From NCBI GenBank assembly GCA_905215105.1, contig CAJMOI010000034.1, forward strand, positions 1-15,462: a DNA stretch of 15,462 bases. The letters run 5' to 3'. A program made the position numbers and the translations under genes. Positions 7,326 to 14,038 of this stretch are shown here, piece by piece (positions within the stretch are counted from its first letter, which is position 1; every line of letters begins with the position of its first letter). Source of the stretch: an uncultured bacterium (GTDB lineage: Bacteria > Bacillota > Clostridia > Oscillospirales > Acutalibacteraceae). The notes under the pieces were generated by a model. That model was not told the DNA's origin. It was given only the letters and a program-made list of their open reading frames with translations, and ran no database searches.

Positions 7326-9038
7326 TTACTTCACGATTTCGGCGCCATCGCAGAAGTCAAACTCCTGGAAGCCGGTACGGGTCATACCGGAAATCTTGTT
7401 GGACTTCGCATAGTTGACAACGCTGAAGTACAGCGGATAAACAGCGCAGTCGTCCTTAACCAGAATGGTTTCGGCCTTCTGCATGATCTCCTGACGCTTC
7501 GCTGCGTCTACTTCATTCATGGCCTGCTTCATCAGGTCATTGTACTCTTCGTTGTCGTACTTACCATAGTTGTTGCCATTGCCGATCATGAACATATCCA
7601 GGAAGGTCATGGCATCGTTATAGTCGGGGGACCAACCAGCAAACACAATATCGAAGTCACCGGTCTCCATCACAGACAGACGGGCCTTAAAAGCCATGGG
7701 CTTAATTTCTACGTTAATGCCCAGAACCTTTTCCCACTGGCTCTGGAAGTACTCAGCTTCCTTACGGGCGCCGGACTGGTCATCGCACACATATTCCAGA
7801 GTACCAACCTCGTCCACAGTCATGCCCAGCTCCTTCAGACCTTCGTCGAACAGAGCCTTTGCACCAGCGGTATCATGGTCCAGCAAATCGTCGCGGCCAT
7901 CCACATACTTGCCGTTATTGGCACCGTTAATGGAGGTAGGAACCAGACCATTGGCAACCACAGAGCCGTTGGCAACAACGTTCTCTACATAAGCCTTGGG
8001 GTCAATTGCATTGCCCAGGGCCATACGGACCTTGGCATTGCTCATAATCTTGTTGCCCTTGAGGTTGTACTGGAAGTACCAGCTGCCGTTATCGGTGTAG
8101 GAGTACACCGGCTCGTTCATGGTCTGCAGCTGCTTTACCTGCTCAGCGTTGACATTGATGCAGTCCACCTGACCAGCCTGGAAAGCGTTCAGACGGGTGT
8201 TGGCGTCGGTCATCATCGTATACTTGATTTTCGGAATCTTGATGGAATCTGCATCATAGAAATCCTCGTTCTTGGTGAGGGTGATGTGGTCGTCGTGTAC
8301 CCACTCGCTGATGTAGTAGGGGCCGTTGTAAGCCATGGTATCGACGTCCTTGTTGTACATGGAAGTACCATCAGCATTCTTACCGGCAGCCTCATAAATC
8401 TTCTGGTTTACAGGCAGGTAGCTCTGGAAAGCAAACAGGTTCAGCGCATAAGCCAGAGGAGTGTTGAAGGTGACTTCCAGAGTGTAGTCATCCAGAGCCT
8501 TGCAGCCCAGCTCCTCAGCCTTGCACTCGCCGGCAAAGAACTTGTCGCCGTTCTTGATGTTATTGTACAGAATAAAGCCGTATACGGAAGCGGTCTCCTT
8601 CTTCATGGCAATCGTCCAGGCATACACAAAGTCATGAGCGGTAACCGGGTCACCGTTGTTCCACTTGGCATCCTCACGGAGCTTGAAGGTGTAGGTCAGG
8701 CCGTCATCGCTGACAGTGGTTTCCTCTGCCAGATCCGGAACAGGCTGATCGTTCTCGTCCAGCTTGTACAGACCAGCAGTGGTCATGCGCAGGATGTCAG
8801 CGGATGCCACGTCAGAAGTGGTGGTGGGGTTCATGTCCGGCACATCAGCACGCAGGTCAACGGTAACCATATCGGCATCAGGGGTACCGGGGTAGTTGCT
8901 CTTCTTGTCAGTGGTGTCGCTCTCGGAAGAAGTGGAGCTGTTGGTGGTATCGCCGGAACTGGTAGCCGGAGCAGAAGCACAACCGGCAGCAGAAACAGCC
9001 ATCAGGCCAGCAAGCAGCAAAGCCAAAAGCTTTTTCAT
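7326..9038 (-). CDS. oppA: Oligopeptide-binding lipoprotein (SBP family 5) OppA-like
   Basis: A 570-residue extracellular peptide-binding protein that delivers peptides to OppBC. The N-terminus MKKLLALLLAGLMAV is a lipoprotein signal peptide ending in a lipobox with Cys20, the expected diacylglyceryl anchor. A Ser/Thr/Asp-rich linker follows to about residue 45, then one long SBP_bac_5 domain covers the rest. Recognisable family stretches include LYKLDENDQPVPDLAE, KWNNGDPVTAHDFVYAW, NGPYYISEW and SVMETGDFDIVFAGWSPDYN. The length and full-length match suggest an intact gene. The start ATG at 9038 has GGAGGG 8 bases upstream; the frame is open further to 9095, but that extension lacks a ribosome site and would bury the signal peptide. 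Its own promoter and tandem terminators allow it to be made in excess over the permease, as is usual for binding proteins. Confidence 0.96.
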   Translation of the reverse strand: MKKLLALLLAGLMAVSAAGCASAPATSSGDTTNSSTSSESDTTDKKSNYPGTPDADMVTVDLRADVPDMNPTTTSDVASADILRMTTAGLYKLDENDQPVPDLAEETTVSDDGLTYTFKLREDAKWNNGDPVTAHDFVYAWTIAMKKETASVYGFILYNNIKNGDKFFAGECKAEELGCKALDDYTLEVTFNTPLAYALNLFAFQSYLPVNQKIYEAAGKNADGTSMYNKDVDTMAYNGPYYISEWVHDDHITLTKNEDFYDADSIKIPKIKYTMMTDANTRLNAFQAGQVDCINVNAEQVKQLQTMNEPVYSYTDNGSWYFQYNLKGNKIMSNAKVRMALGNAIDPKAYVENVVANGSVVANGLVPTSINGANNGKYVDGRDDLLDHDTAGAKALFDEGLKELGMTVDEVGTLEYVCDDQSGARKEAEYFQSQWEKVLGINVEIKPMAFKARLSVMETGDFDIVFAGWSPDYNDAMTFLDMFMIGNGNNYGKYDNEEYNDLMKQAMNEVDAAKRQEIMQKAETILVKDDCAVYPLYFSVVNYAKSNKISGMTRTGFQEFDFCDGAEIVK

Positions 9039-9083
9039 TTCGTTTTCCCTCCAAATGAATTTTGGTGAATCATCACTTGCAAT

Positions 9084-9112
9084 ATCATACTGCAAAACCG
9101 AAGATTTTGCAA
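9084..9112 (-). promoter_or_regulatory. oppA promoter with an overlapping dyad
   Basis: On the minus strand TTGCAA (9112-9107) and TATGAT (9089-9084) are 17 bases apart, placing the start about 40 bases upstream of the oppA ATG. Two nested inverted repeats overlap it: TGCAAAA-N7-TTTTGCA (9091-9111), inside the spacer and -35, and CTTGCAA/TTGCAAG (9077-9083 and 9107-9113), spanning the promoter. These look like a repressor operator, but the regulator is unknown. Confidence 0.65.
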
Positions 9113-9189
9113 GTTAAAATCCAAAATCTTTCCTCTCCAGAGAGTGAAACCCTGCAAGAATCTTCTATTGTTTTTTGTTTATATTTAAC

Positions 9190-9212
9190 AATAATTCTAC
9201 TATAGAATTATT
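9190..9212. repeat. 10-bp perfect inverted repeat, AT-rich
   Basis: AATAATTCTA and TAGAATTATT are perfect reverse complements separated by CTA. There is no U-tract in either direction, so a protein-binding site is more likely than a terminator. It lies about 80 bases upstream of the oppA -35 box. Confidence 0.5.
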
Positions 9213-9477
9213 ATTACCGACGTTTTTAGAAGTTTTGCACAAAATCGCTCTTGTTTTTTACCAATTCGTTTTTTCTCATTTTCTTTTGTCTATATTTCCG
9301 CAAATATGTTCTCATTTCCGCGTAGTTTCTGGAAAAGTAGAATCTCTGTTTTCCACCAGATTCGAATAAATTCACATTTATTTCTCTATAACTTCTTTGT
9401 TTATACGTTCTCCTTGACTTTTTGTATTTTTATAACTTTGTGCAAGATGACAAGTTTTCCCTGTCCACGGTGAACGG

Positions 9478-9600
9478 TCAAATCGACAATTTGTATTTCT
9501 GTAAAATACACATGTATTTCCTAAAAGGAATTTTTCTTCTTTTGTCCTTGGAAGAAAAGCGGATGGGAAAAAAGATGAAAAATCGACAATTTGCGCTCAT
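9478..9600 (-). CDS. Possible 40-residue basic small protein (unrecognised)
   Basis: A short minus-strand frame from ATG 9600 to TGA 9478 encodes a basic peptide beginning MSANCRFFIFFPIRF and ending LQKYKLSI. Support: AAGGAG (9616-9611) 10 bases upstream of the ATG, and a -35/-10 pair at 9691-9663 with 17-base spacing about 55 bases further up. Against it: there is no recognised family, the Phe/Lys/Ile bias is what AT-rich DNA gives by chance, and the same 14-base nucleotide repeat occurs near both ends in different frames, which suggests DNA-level rather than protein-level function. I do not assign a role. Confidence 0.22.
   Translation of the reverse strand: MSANCRFFIFFPIRFSSKDKRRKIPFRKYMCILQKYKLSI
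9480..9493. repeat. 14-base direct repeat, copy 1
   Basis: AAATCGACAATTTG occurs here and again at 9580-9593, exactly 100 bases away. With its left neighbour base it is itself partly symmetric (CAAAT...ATTTG). A similar string, AAACGACAAATT, lies just upstream of the cstA -35 box near 11700. It may be a binding site. Confidence 0.5.
9580..9593. repeat. 14-base direct repeat, copy 2
   Basis: Identical to 9480-9493. It falls within codons 3-7 of the possible small ORF, while the other copy covers that ORF's last codons in a different reading frame. Confidence 0.5.
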
Positions 9601-9652
9601 TTTCTTTTCTCTCCTTCAAATTTGTTTCGATTTCTGTGTCATTTCCCCTGAT

Positions 9653-9691
9653 AAATGAAAGTTTTATATCTTAAACTTTCATTTTCTTCAA
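9653..9691 (-). promoter_or_regulatory. Candidate promoter overlapped by a 12-bp dyad
   Basis: On the minus strand TTGAAG (9691-9686) and TATAAA (9668-9663) are 17 bases apart. A perfect 12-bp inverted repeat (AAATGAAAGTTT at 9653-9664, AAACTTTCATTT at 9673-9684, 8-base centre) straddles the -10 element. This would be a well-placed operator for a promoter firing towards the small ORF and oppA. Alternatively the dyad is only a hairpin in AT-rich spacer DNA. Confidence 0.4.
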
Positions 9692-9732
9692 GAATTCTCT
9701 ATTTTGGCACTTAGCTTGCTTTTCTCATTTCG

Positions 9733-9782
9733 AAAAACAGCGTTTGCATGACCAACTAAATGATCCTTCATGCAAACGCTGT
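9733..9782 (-). terminator. Second terminator after cstA
   Basis: A perfect 15-bp stem (arms 9737-9751 and 9768-9782, ACAGCGTTTGCATGA and its complement) with a 16-base loop is followed by TTTTTCG on the minus strand. It lies immediately beyond the first terminator. Confidence 0.8.
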
Positions 9783-9783
9783 A

Positions 9784-9818
9784 TAAAAAGCCGCCGCAGA
9801 AGAACTCCCCTGCGGCGG
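9784..9818 (-). terminator. First terminator after cstA
   Basis: A GC-rich 9-bp stem (CCGCCGCAG at 9791-9799 with CTGCGGCGG at 9810-9818) with a 10-base loop is followed on the minus strand by CTTTTTAT. It starts about 24 bases after the ancestral cstA stop at 9842. Confidence 0.88.
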
Positions 9819-9841
9819 TCAGAAATGCTGTTATTTTATTT

Positions 9842-11580
9842 TCAGGCAGCGGCGGGAACAGCTTCTTCCTTGCCGAAGAGCTTCTTTATACCACAACGCC
9901 CAAAGCCAGAATCAGCACAGCAAACACCAGCTGGAGGCAGGCGCCCCATGCGGTCAGCACGCTTGCACCATTTACCATGGTGGTCATACCGGAAATCCAG
10001 GCATAAGTGCCATCAATCAGGCCGGAAGTGAGCTGCCAGATGGTCATGGCCAATGCGGTGAAGGTTACAGCGATCATCACGACCATGGGAATCCACAGCA
10101 TGAAGCCCTTGCGCTTGGTGCGCTTCAGGAACACTGCGCAGGCCACCAGTGCCAGTGCGGACAGCAGCTGGTTGGCGGAGCCGAACAACGGCCAAATGGA
10201 AGCATAACCGGCCTTGGCCAGCAGGTAAGCCAGCACCAGGGTGATAATGGTTGCAAAATACTTGTTGGTGAGCACCTTGCGCACCGGCCCCATATCCTCA
10301 TCTTTAATAGAGGCATCCAGGAACAGCTCCTGGAAAGACAGGCGGCCAACGCGGGCCACAGAGTCCAGAGAAGTCAGTGCAAAGGCAGAAACTGCCAGGT
10401 TAATCAGCGTAAACACAATATCCTTGGGCAGGCCAACAGCCTGGAGGAAATTGGACACGCCGCCGGCGAAGATCTGGGGCGGGGTAGTGAGTCCCTGGCT
10501 TTTTGCTGCATCCATAGAAGCAAAGGAAGCCACTGCAATCAGGGCAATCACTGCCAGCATGGACTCCATCAGCATTGCACCAAAGGAAACCGGCAGCATG
10601 TTCTTTTCGTTCTTAATCTGCTTGGAAGCCGTACCGGAGGAAACCAGAGAATGGAAACCGGACACAGCGCCGCAGGCGATGGTAACAAACAGGATGGGGA
10701 ACATGCTCTGGCCCTTTACCACAAAGCTGGTAAAGGGAGGCAGATTTACAGAGGGCTGTGCCACAAACACACCCACGATAGCTGCCAGAATCATGGCCAC
10801 CAGCAGATAGCTGTTCAGGTAATCACGAGGCTGGAGCAGTGCCCAAACGGGAGCAACCGAAGCAATGAGCACATAAATGAACACAATGATATGCCAGGTG
10901 CTCTGGGAGATGTACATGGGGAAGTATAGGCCCAGCACAATAGCGCCAATGAGCATTACAATGGCAATGGCGGTATTGATCCACTTGTGGAGCTTGCCAT
11001 ACCGAAGGAGGAATCCCAGTGCAACTGCTTCCACAATAAAGATCATGGAAGTCGTTGCCACTGCGCCGTTGGCGGTGATGGTGGAAACTGTGCCGTCAGC
11101 AGCAGTTGCAAAACCGTTAAAGGTACCGGCAACCACATCGGCAAAAGCGGCAACCACCAGAATGCAGAACAGCCAGCAGAACAGCAGGAACAGCTTTTTA
11201 CCGGTCTTTCCGATATACTCTTCAATAATATAGCCGATGGTGCGGCCCTTATTCTTTACGGAAGCATACATGGAAACAAAGTCCTGCACTGCACCGAAGA
11301 ACACGCCGCCAATGAGCACCTACAGCAGCACCGGAACCCAACCGAAAATAGCTGCCTGAATGGGTCCGTTGATAGGGCCTGCACCGGCAATGGATGCAAA
11401 TTGATGGCCAAATACCACATTGGTATCAGCCGGGACATAATCAACGCCGTCTTCCAGTTCATAAGCCGGCGTTTTCGCTTTGGGATCAATACCCCAGGTC
11501 TTGGCAAGATAACGGCCATAAATCAGGTACGCACCGCCGAGGACCACAATGGCAATAATCATCATAAGCAAACCGTTCAT
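9842..11580 (-). pseudogene. cstA: Carbon starvation protein CstA (peptide/pyruvate transporter), disrupted twice
   Basis: CstA/BtsT proteins are multi-helix inner-membrane transporters for peptides or pyruvate. The start ATG at 11580 has AGGAGG 8 bases upstream, and the N-terminal part is typical (HQFASIAGAGPINGPIQAAI, then FGWVPVLL). At 11322-11320 the frame meets TAG where CstA proteins have Trp (here LL-stop-VLIGGVFFGAVQDF). The same frame then continues for over 470 codons through good CstA sequence (GAVSGFHSLVSSGTASKQI, LTSLDSVARVGRL). A TGG-to-TAG transition explains this. At the 3' end the frame stops at 9888-9886 right after LGVVV, whereas one base over the sequence reads IKKLFGKEEAVPAAA and stops at 9844-9842; this looks like a one-base loss. 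The repaired length would be 579 residues. The two lesions favour a decaying gene; sequencing error or stop readthrough remain possible. Confidence 0.85.
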
Positions 11581-11662
11581 TGTGATGACCTCCTGTTATT
11601 CTCTTTCGGCTTTTTTCACCGAATTCTTGAGATTCCCCCTCATCACGTTCTCTTGTCATACT

Positions 11663-11691
11663 ATTCTACTACCCATCAGACAACGTGTCAA
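11663..11691 (-). promoter_or_regulatory. cstA promoter
   Basis: On the minus strand a perfect TTGACA (11691-11686) and TAGAAT (11668-11663) are 17 bases apart, about 80 bases upstream of the cstA start. A short dyad GACA-ACG-TGTC overlaps the -35 region. AT-rich DNA upstream could serve as an UP element. The promoter appears intact although the gene is broken. Little else is visible in the rest of 11581-11795 beyond the cstA ribosome site. Confidence 0.75.
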
Positions 11692-11795
11692 TAAATCGGA
11701 AACGACAAATTCACATTTTATTCATAAATATAAAAACATTTGTCAATATAAGAAATTTGTGAACAAAACAACAAAATCGAAGTTTACAGGCATAG

Positions 11796-11824
11796 TAAAA
11801 GCCCCTTCCGCTTGGGAAGGGGCT
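11796..11824 (-). terminator. Terminator after the GH125 gene
   Basis: A perfect 10-bp GC-rich stem (AGCCCCTTCC at 11800-11809 with GGAAGGGGCT at 11815-11824) and a 5-base loop are followed on the minus strand by TTTAC. It begins 24 bases after the GH125 stop codon. Confidence 0.9.
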
Positions 11825-11847
11825 CAAAATCTGATCGTTTCCTGTAA

Positions 11848-13125
11848 TTAGCCCAAATCGCCCTGATCCAGACAGAACATGACAAACTCACTGAACAGAG
11901 AGTTGGACCAGGCAAACCAGGGACGGGTAAACTGGCTGGGGTCATCCTTATGGAAGCCTTCATGCATGAAGCCGGTACCGGCATCGCTGTTCTCCAGCAT
12001 ATCCAGCAGCTGGAGACGCTCTTCGCGGCTGGTGCTGGTCAGACCCTGCATAGACAGAGCAATGTGCCAGATGTACTCCGGCGGCGTATGAGGACTGCCC
12101 ACACCCTTGGCAAAGCTGCCCTCAAAGTAGAAGGGGTTCTCCTTGCTCAGCACATAGCGGCGGGTATTCTGATAAATCTCATTATCCGGCTCGCAGTAGC
12201 CCAGATACGGAATGGACATCAGGCTGGGCACGTTGGCGTCGTCCATATGAGTGTAATGGCCCAGACCGTCGGTTTCATAAGCATAGATTTTGCCGAACTT
12301 GGGATGATCCACCACACCGTAGTTCTCAATGCCCTCACGAATCTCATTGGCCAGCATTTCAGCTTCGTTGGCCAATGCTTCATCGTTACGGACTGCGCGG
12401 CAGATCTCAGCCAGATAGCCCAGCACCACACAGGCAAACATATTGGAGGGAATCAGATAGGGATAGACGCAGGCGTCGTCGCTGGGACGGAATCCGCACC
12501 AGGTCATACCGGTCACTGCATGGGGAGCACCCTTACCGTTATGGCTCAGGGTATCCTGAGTCAGATCGGTATCACGGATGAAGTAGTAGTCGGAATCCTG
12601 TGCGTGATTCTGTTCCTTCTGCCACAGACCCACAATCAGTTCCATGGTATCGAAGAAATCATCATCAAAAATATCGGTGCGGCCGGTGGTCTTCCAGAAC
12701 AGCCAGGCCAACTGGATGGGATAGCACAAAGAGTCGATCTCATATTTCCGTTCCCACACCCAGGGGCCCTGACGGGGCTCGTCCGGCTCCCAGCACTGGT
12801 TGTTGGGCTCAGAGTTAAAGGCGTTGGCATAGGGATCGATATTGATGCAGAACAGCTGACGGCGGATCAGGCCGGCAATCAGGTCTGCAACATCCTGCTG
12901 ACGGGCAGCCAGCGGCAGATAATGACGCACCTGTGCAGTGGAATCCCGCAGCCACATAGCGGGAATATCACCGGTCAGCACGAAAGTGGTGCCATCCTCC
13001 ATTTGCCGAACTGTGGTGTCCATGGTATTGGGATAGCAGTTGCGGAACAGCTGGGCCAGCTTGGGACGGTCTGCCAGCTTTTCACAAATACGGTCGATTT
13101 CCGGTTTCAGGTTGGGCAGTGCCAT
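11848..13125 (-). CDS. Glycoside hydrolase family 125, exo-alpha-1,6-mannosidase
   Basis: A 425-residue (alpha/alpha)6-barrel enzyme expected to release terminal alpha-1,6-linked mannose from mannans or N-glycan cores. Family hallmarks are GDIPAMWLRDSTAQVRHYLP (about residues 52-71), NSEPNNQCWEPDEPRQGPWV, WCGFRPSDDACVYPYLIPSN (acid Asp at 216/217) and GFMHEGFHKDDPSQFTRPWF (base Glu389). These two positions match the acid and base described for the Clostridium perfringens GH125 enzyme. No signal peptide is present, so it acts in the cytoplasm on imported oligosaccharides. The ATG at 13125 is chosen because GGAG lies 9 bases upstream; an in-frame TTG at 13134 abuts that site. No sugar transporter or other glycosidase is visible nearby. 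The cyclophilin gene is 44 bases upstream with no terminator between, so co-transcription is likely; a TATAAT at 13157-13152 lacks a good -35. Confidence 0.95.
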   Translation of the reverse strand: MALPNLKPEIDRICEKLADRPKLAQLFRNCYPNTMDTTVRQMEDGTTFVLTGDIPAMWLRDSTAQVRHYLPLAARQQDVADLIAGLIRRQLFCINIDPYANAFNSEPNNQCWEPDEPRQGPWVWERKYEIDSLCYPIQLAWLFWKTTGRTDIFDDDFFDTMELIVGLWQKEQNHAQDSDYYFIRDTDLTQDTLSHNGKGAPHAVTGMTWCGFRPSDDACVYPYLIPSNMFACVVLGYLAEICRAVRNDEALANEAEMLANEIREGIENYGVVDHPKFGKIYAYETDGLGHYTHMDDANVPSLMSIPYLGYCEPDNEIYQNTRRYVLSKENPFYFEGSFAKGVGSPHTPPEYIWHIALSMQGLTSTSREERLQLLDMLENSDAGTGFMHEGFHKDDPSQFTRPWFAWSNSLFSEFVMFCLDQGDLG

Positions 13126-13169
13126 TGTAAACAACTCCGTTCTTTATATAAATTATAATGAAAGTTCGT

Positions 13170-13697
13170 TCATCCCCGCTCCGGGCCCATCTCCGGTTCA
13201 TTATATTCCACGCCAAAAGTCTCTACGGTGACCTTTTCCATAATCTGGTCTTCATAGGGGCGATCGCTGTAATCGCGCTTTGCGGAAACAATGGTATCGG
13301 CAGCTTCCATGCCTTCAATCACCTTTCCGAAAGCCGCATACTGGCCGTCCAGATGAGGCGCATCGGCTACCATGACAAAGAACTGGGAGCCTGCGCTGTT
13401 GGGACGCATGGAACGGGCCATGGACAGCACACCGCGGGTATGGCGCAGGTCATTTTTGAAACCGTTTGCTGCAAACTCGCCCTTAATGCCGTAGCCGGGG
13501 CCGCCCATTCCGCTGCCCTCGGGATCTCCGCCCTGAATCATAAAGCCGGGAATCACGCGATGGAAAATCGTTCCGTCATAAAAGCCCTTTTTCACAAGGG
13601 AGATGAAATTGTTGACTGTATTGGGGGCAATTTCCGGGTACAGCTCCGCCTTGAAGGTTCCGGCGGTTGTCTGGAAAGTGACAATCGGATTGCTCAT
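13170..13697 (-). CDS. Cyclophilin-type peptidyl-prolyl cis-trans isomerase
   Basis: A 175-residue single-domain cyclophilin that catalyses proline isomerisation in protein folding; there is no signal peptide, so it is cytoplasmic. Catalytic core residues are visible: R47, F52 and Q55 in FHRVIPGFMIQGGDP, and Q105 and F107 in AGSQFFVM. The positions equivalent to human cyclophilin A Trp121 and His126 are H115 and Y120 (PHLDGQYAAFG), changes common in bacterial cyclophilins and associated with weak cyclosporin binding. A short charged tail follows the domain. The ATG at 13697 has GGAGGAG about 7-9 bases upstream. It is the first gene of a probable two-gene transcript with the GH125 gene and is divergent from the plus-strand genes to the right. 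Confidence 0.95.
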   Translation of the reverse strand: MSNPIVTFQTTAGTFKAELYPEIAPNTVNNFISLVKKGFYDGTIFHRVIPGFMIQGGDPEGSGMGGPGYGIKGEFAANGFKNDLRHTRGVLSMARSMRPNSAGSQFFVMVADAPHLDGQYAAFGKVIEGMEAADTIVSAKRDYSDRPYEDQIMEKVTVETFGVEYNEPEMGPERG

Positions 13698-13722
13698 GGG
13701 AATTCTCCTCCGTTCAAAATAT

Positions 13723-13764
13723 TGGAATTGATTCCATTATACCTGTACTGTATGAAAAAAACAA
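13723..13764 (-). promoter_or_regulatory. Cyclophilin promoter with dyad at the start point
   Basis: On the minus strand a perfect TATAAT (13741-13736) lies 17 bases from TTGTTT (13764-13759), a weak -35. A 14-base dyad TGGAAT-TG-ATTCCA (13723-13736) covers the predicted start point and is a candidate operator. The leader is about 35 bases. Confidence 0.6.
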
Positions 13765-13789
13765 CCAAAAAACCGTGATATTTTCGTTA

Positions 13790-13851
13790 CATTTCTGAAA
13801 TCCCCTGTTTTCTTCCCTGTCTCTTCCGGTTTTGTGGTATACTGAAAGTAC
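13790..13851 (+). repeat. 62-base direct repeat, left copy, carrying a promoter
   Basis: This segment matches 15079-15140 at 58 of 62 positions; all four differences are transitions. It includes the extended -10 TGTGGTATACT (13833-13843) and a small palindrome ATTTCTGAAAT at its left end. Similarity stops sharply on both sides. Its right end coincides with the first base of the MITE-like element. It appears to be a duplicate of the exonuclease III promoter region. Confidence 0.85.
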
Positions 13852-14017
13852 TAGGGGCTATCTGAAAAGTCGAAATTATAGTCTTTTCCGACAATCAACG
13901 CCAGCTACTGCGTTAAAAATACTCGGAATCCACAAAGGATTCCTGCGTTTTTTGCCTTGTATCTGTCTGTTGCTTGTGGAAAATCTGTCAATTTCTTAGT
14001 TTTCAGAAACGCCCTAG
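13851..14017. mobile_element. MITE-like non-coding element with imperfect terminal inverted repeats
   Basis: The ends are CTAGGGGCTATCTGAAAAGT and, read inward on the other strand, CTAGGGCGTTTCTGAAAACT, matching at 16 of 20 positions; a further GAAATT match lies inside each end. The 167-base element has no ORF. The shared CTAG or TA at each tip could be the target duplication, as in MITEs mobilised by IS630- or IS5-type transposases, though the family is not established. It separates a promoter from the zinc-ribbon gene. Confidence 0.6.
13925..13953 (+). terminator. Terminator-like hairpin inside the MITE-like element
   Basis: On the plus strand GGAATCC and GGATTCC form a perfect 7-bp stem around ACAAA, followed by TGCG and six T. 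The U-tract is offset by four bases, so efficiency is uncertain. It lies between the left-copy promoter and the zinc-ribbon gene and would reduce that gene's expression. Confidence 0.45.
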
Positions 14018-14038
14018 AAGAAAAGGAGTGTGAAGGGT

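Larger units (their letters stand above)
9113..9736. other. AT-rich intergenic region upstream of oppA
   Basis: About 620 bases of conspicuously AT-rich DNA, with T-rich runs on the plus strand, lie between the oppA promoter and the cstA terminators. No gene with family similarity is recognisable. Plus-strand open frames at 9175-9369 and 9422-9658 lack ribosome sites and read as low-complexity translation of AT-rich DNA. The region holds several inverted repeats (9190-9212, 9504-9519, 9653-9684), a direct repeat pair, and one small minus-strand ORF listed separately. Confidence 0.7.

Noticed and set aside
9414..9436. Plus-strand TTGACT followed by TATAAC as a promoter
   Set aside because: Spacing is only 11 bases and no plus-strand gene follows.
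9422..9658. Plus-strand 78-codon frame in the AT-rich region
   Set aside because: TTG start without a ribosome site, no recognisable family, and composition expected of T-rich DNA.
9280..9740. Recurring TTCTCATTT-like strings suggesting a repeat array
   Set aside because: Spacing is irregular, the units are short and imperfect, and the T-rich background accounts for them; not a CRISPR or tandem array.
10241..11694. Plus-strand open frames opposite cstA
   Set aside because: Antisense shadows of a long, GC-rich membrane protein gene; no ribosome sites or domain features.
11704..11744. GACAAAT/ATTTGTC inverted repeat upstream of cstA
   Set aside because: Seven-base arms 27 bases apart in AT-rich DNA are easily found by chance, and it does not overlap the promoter.
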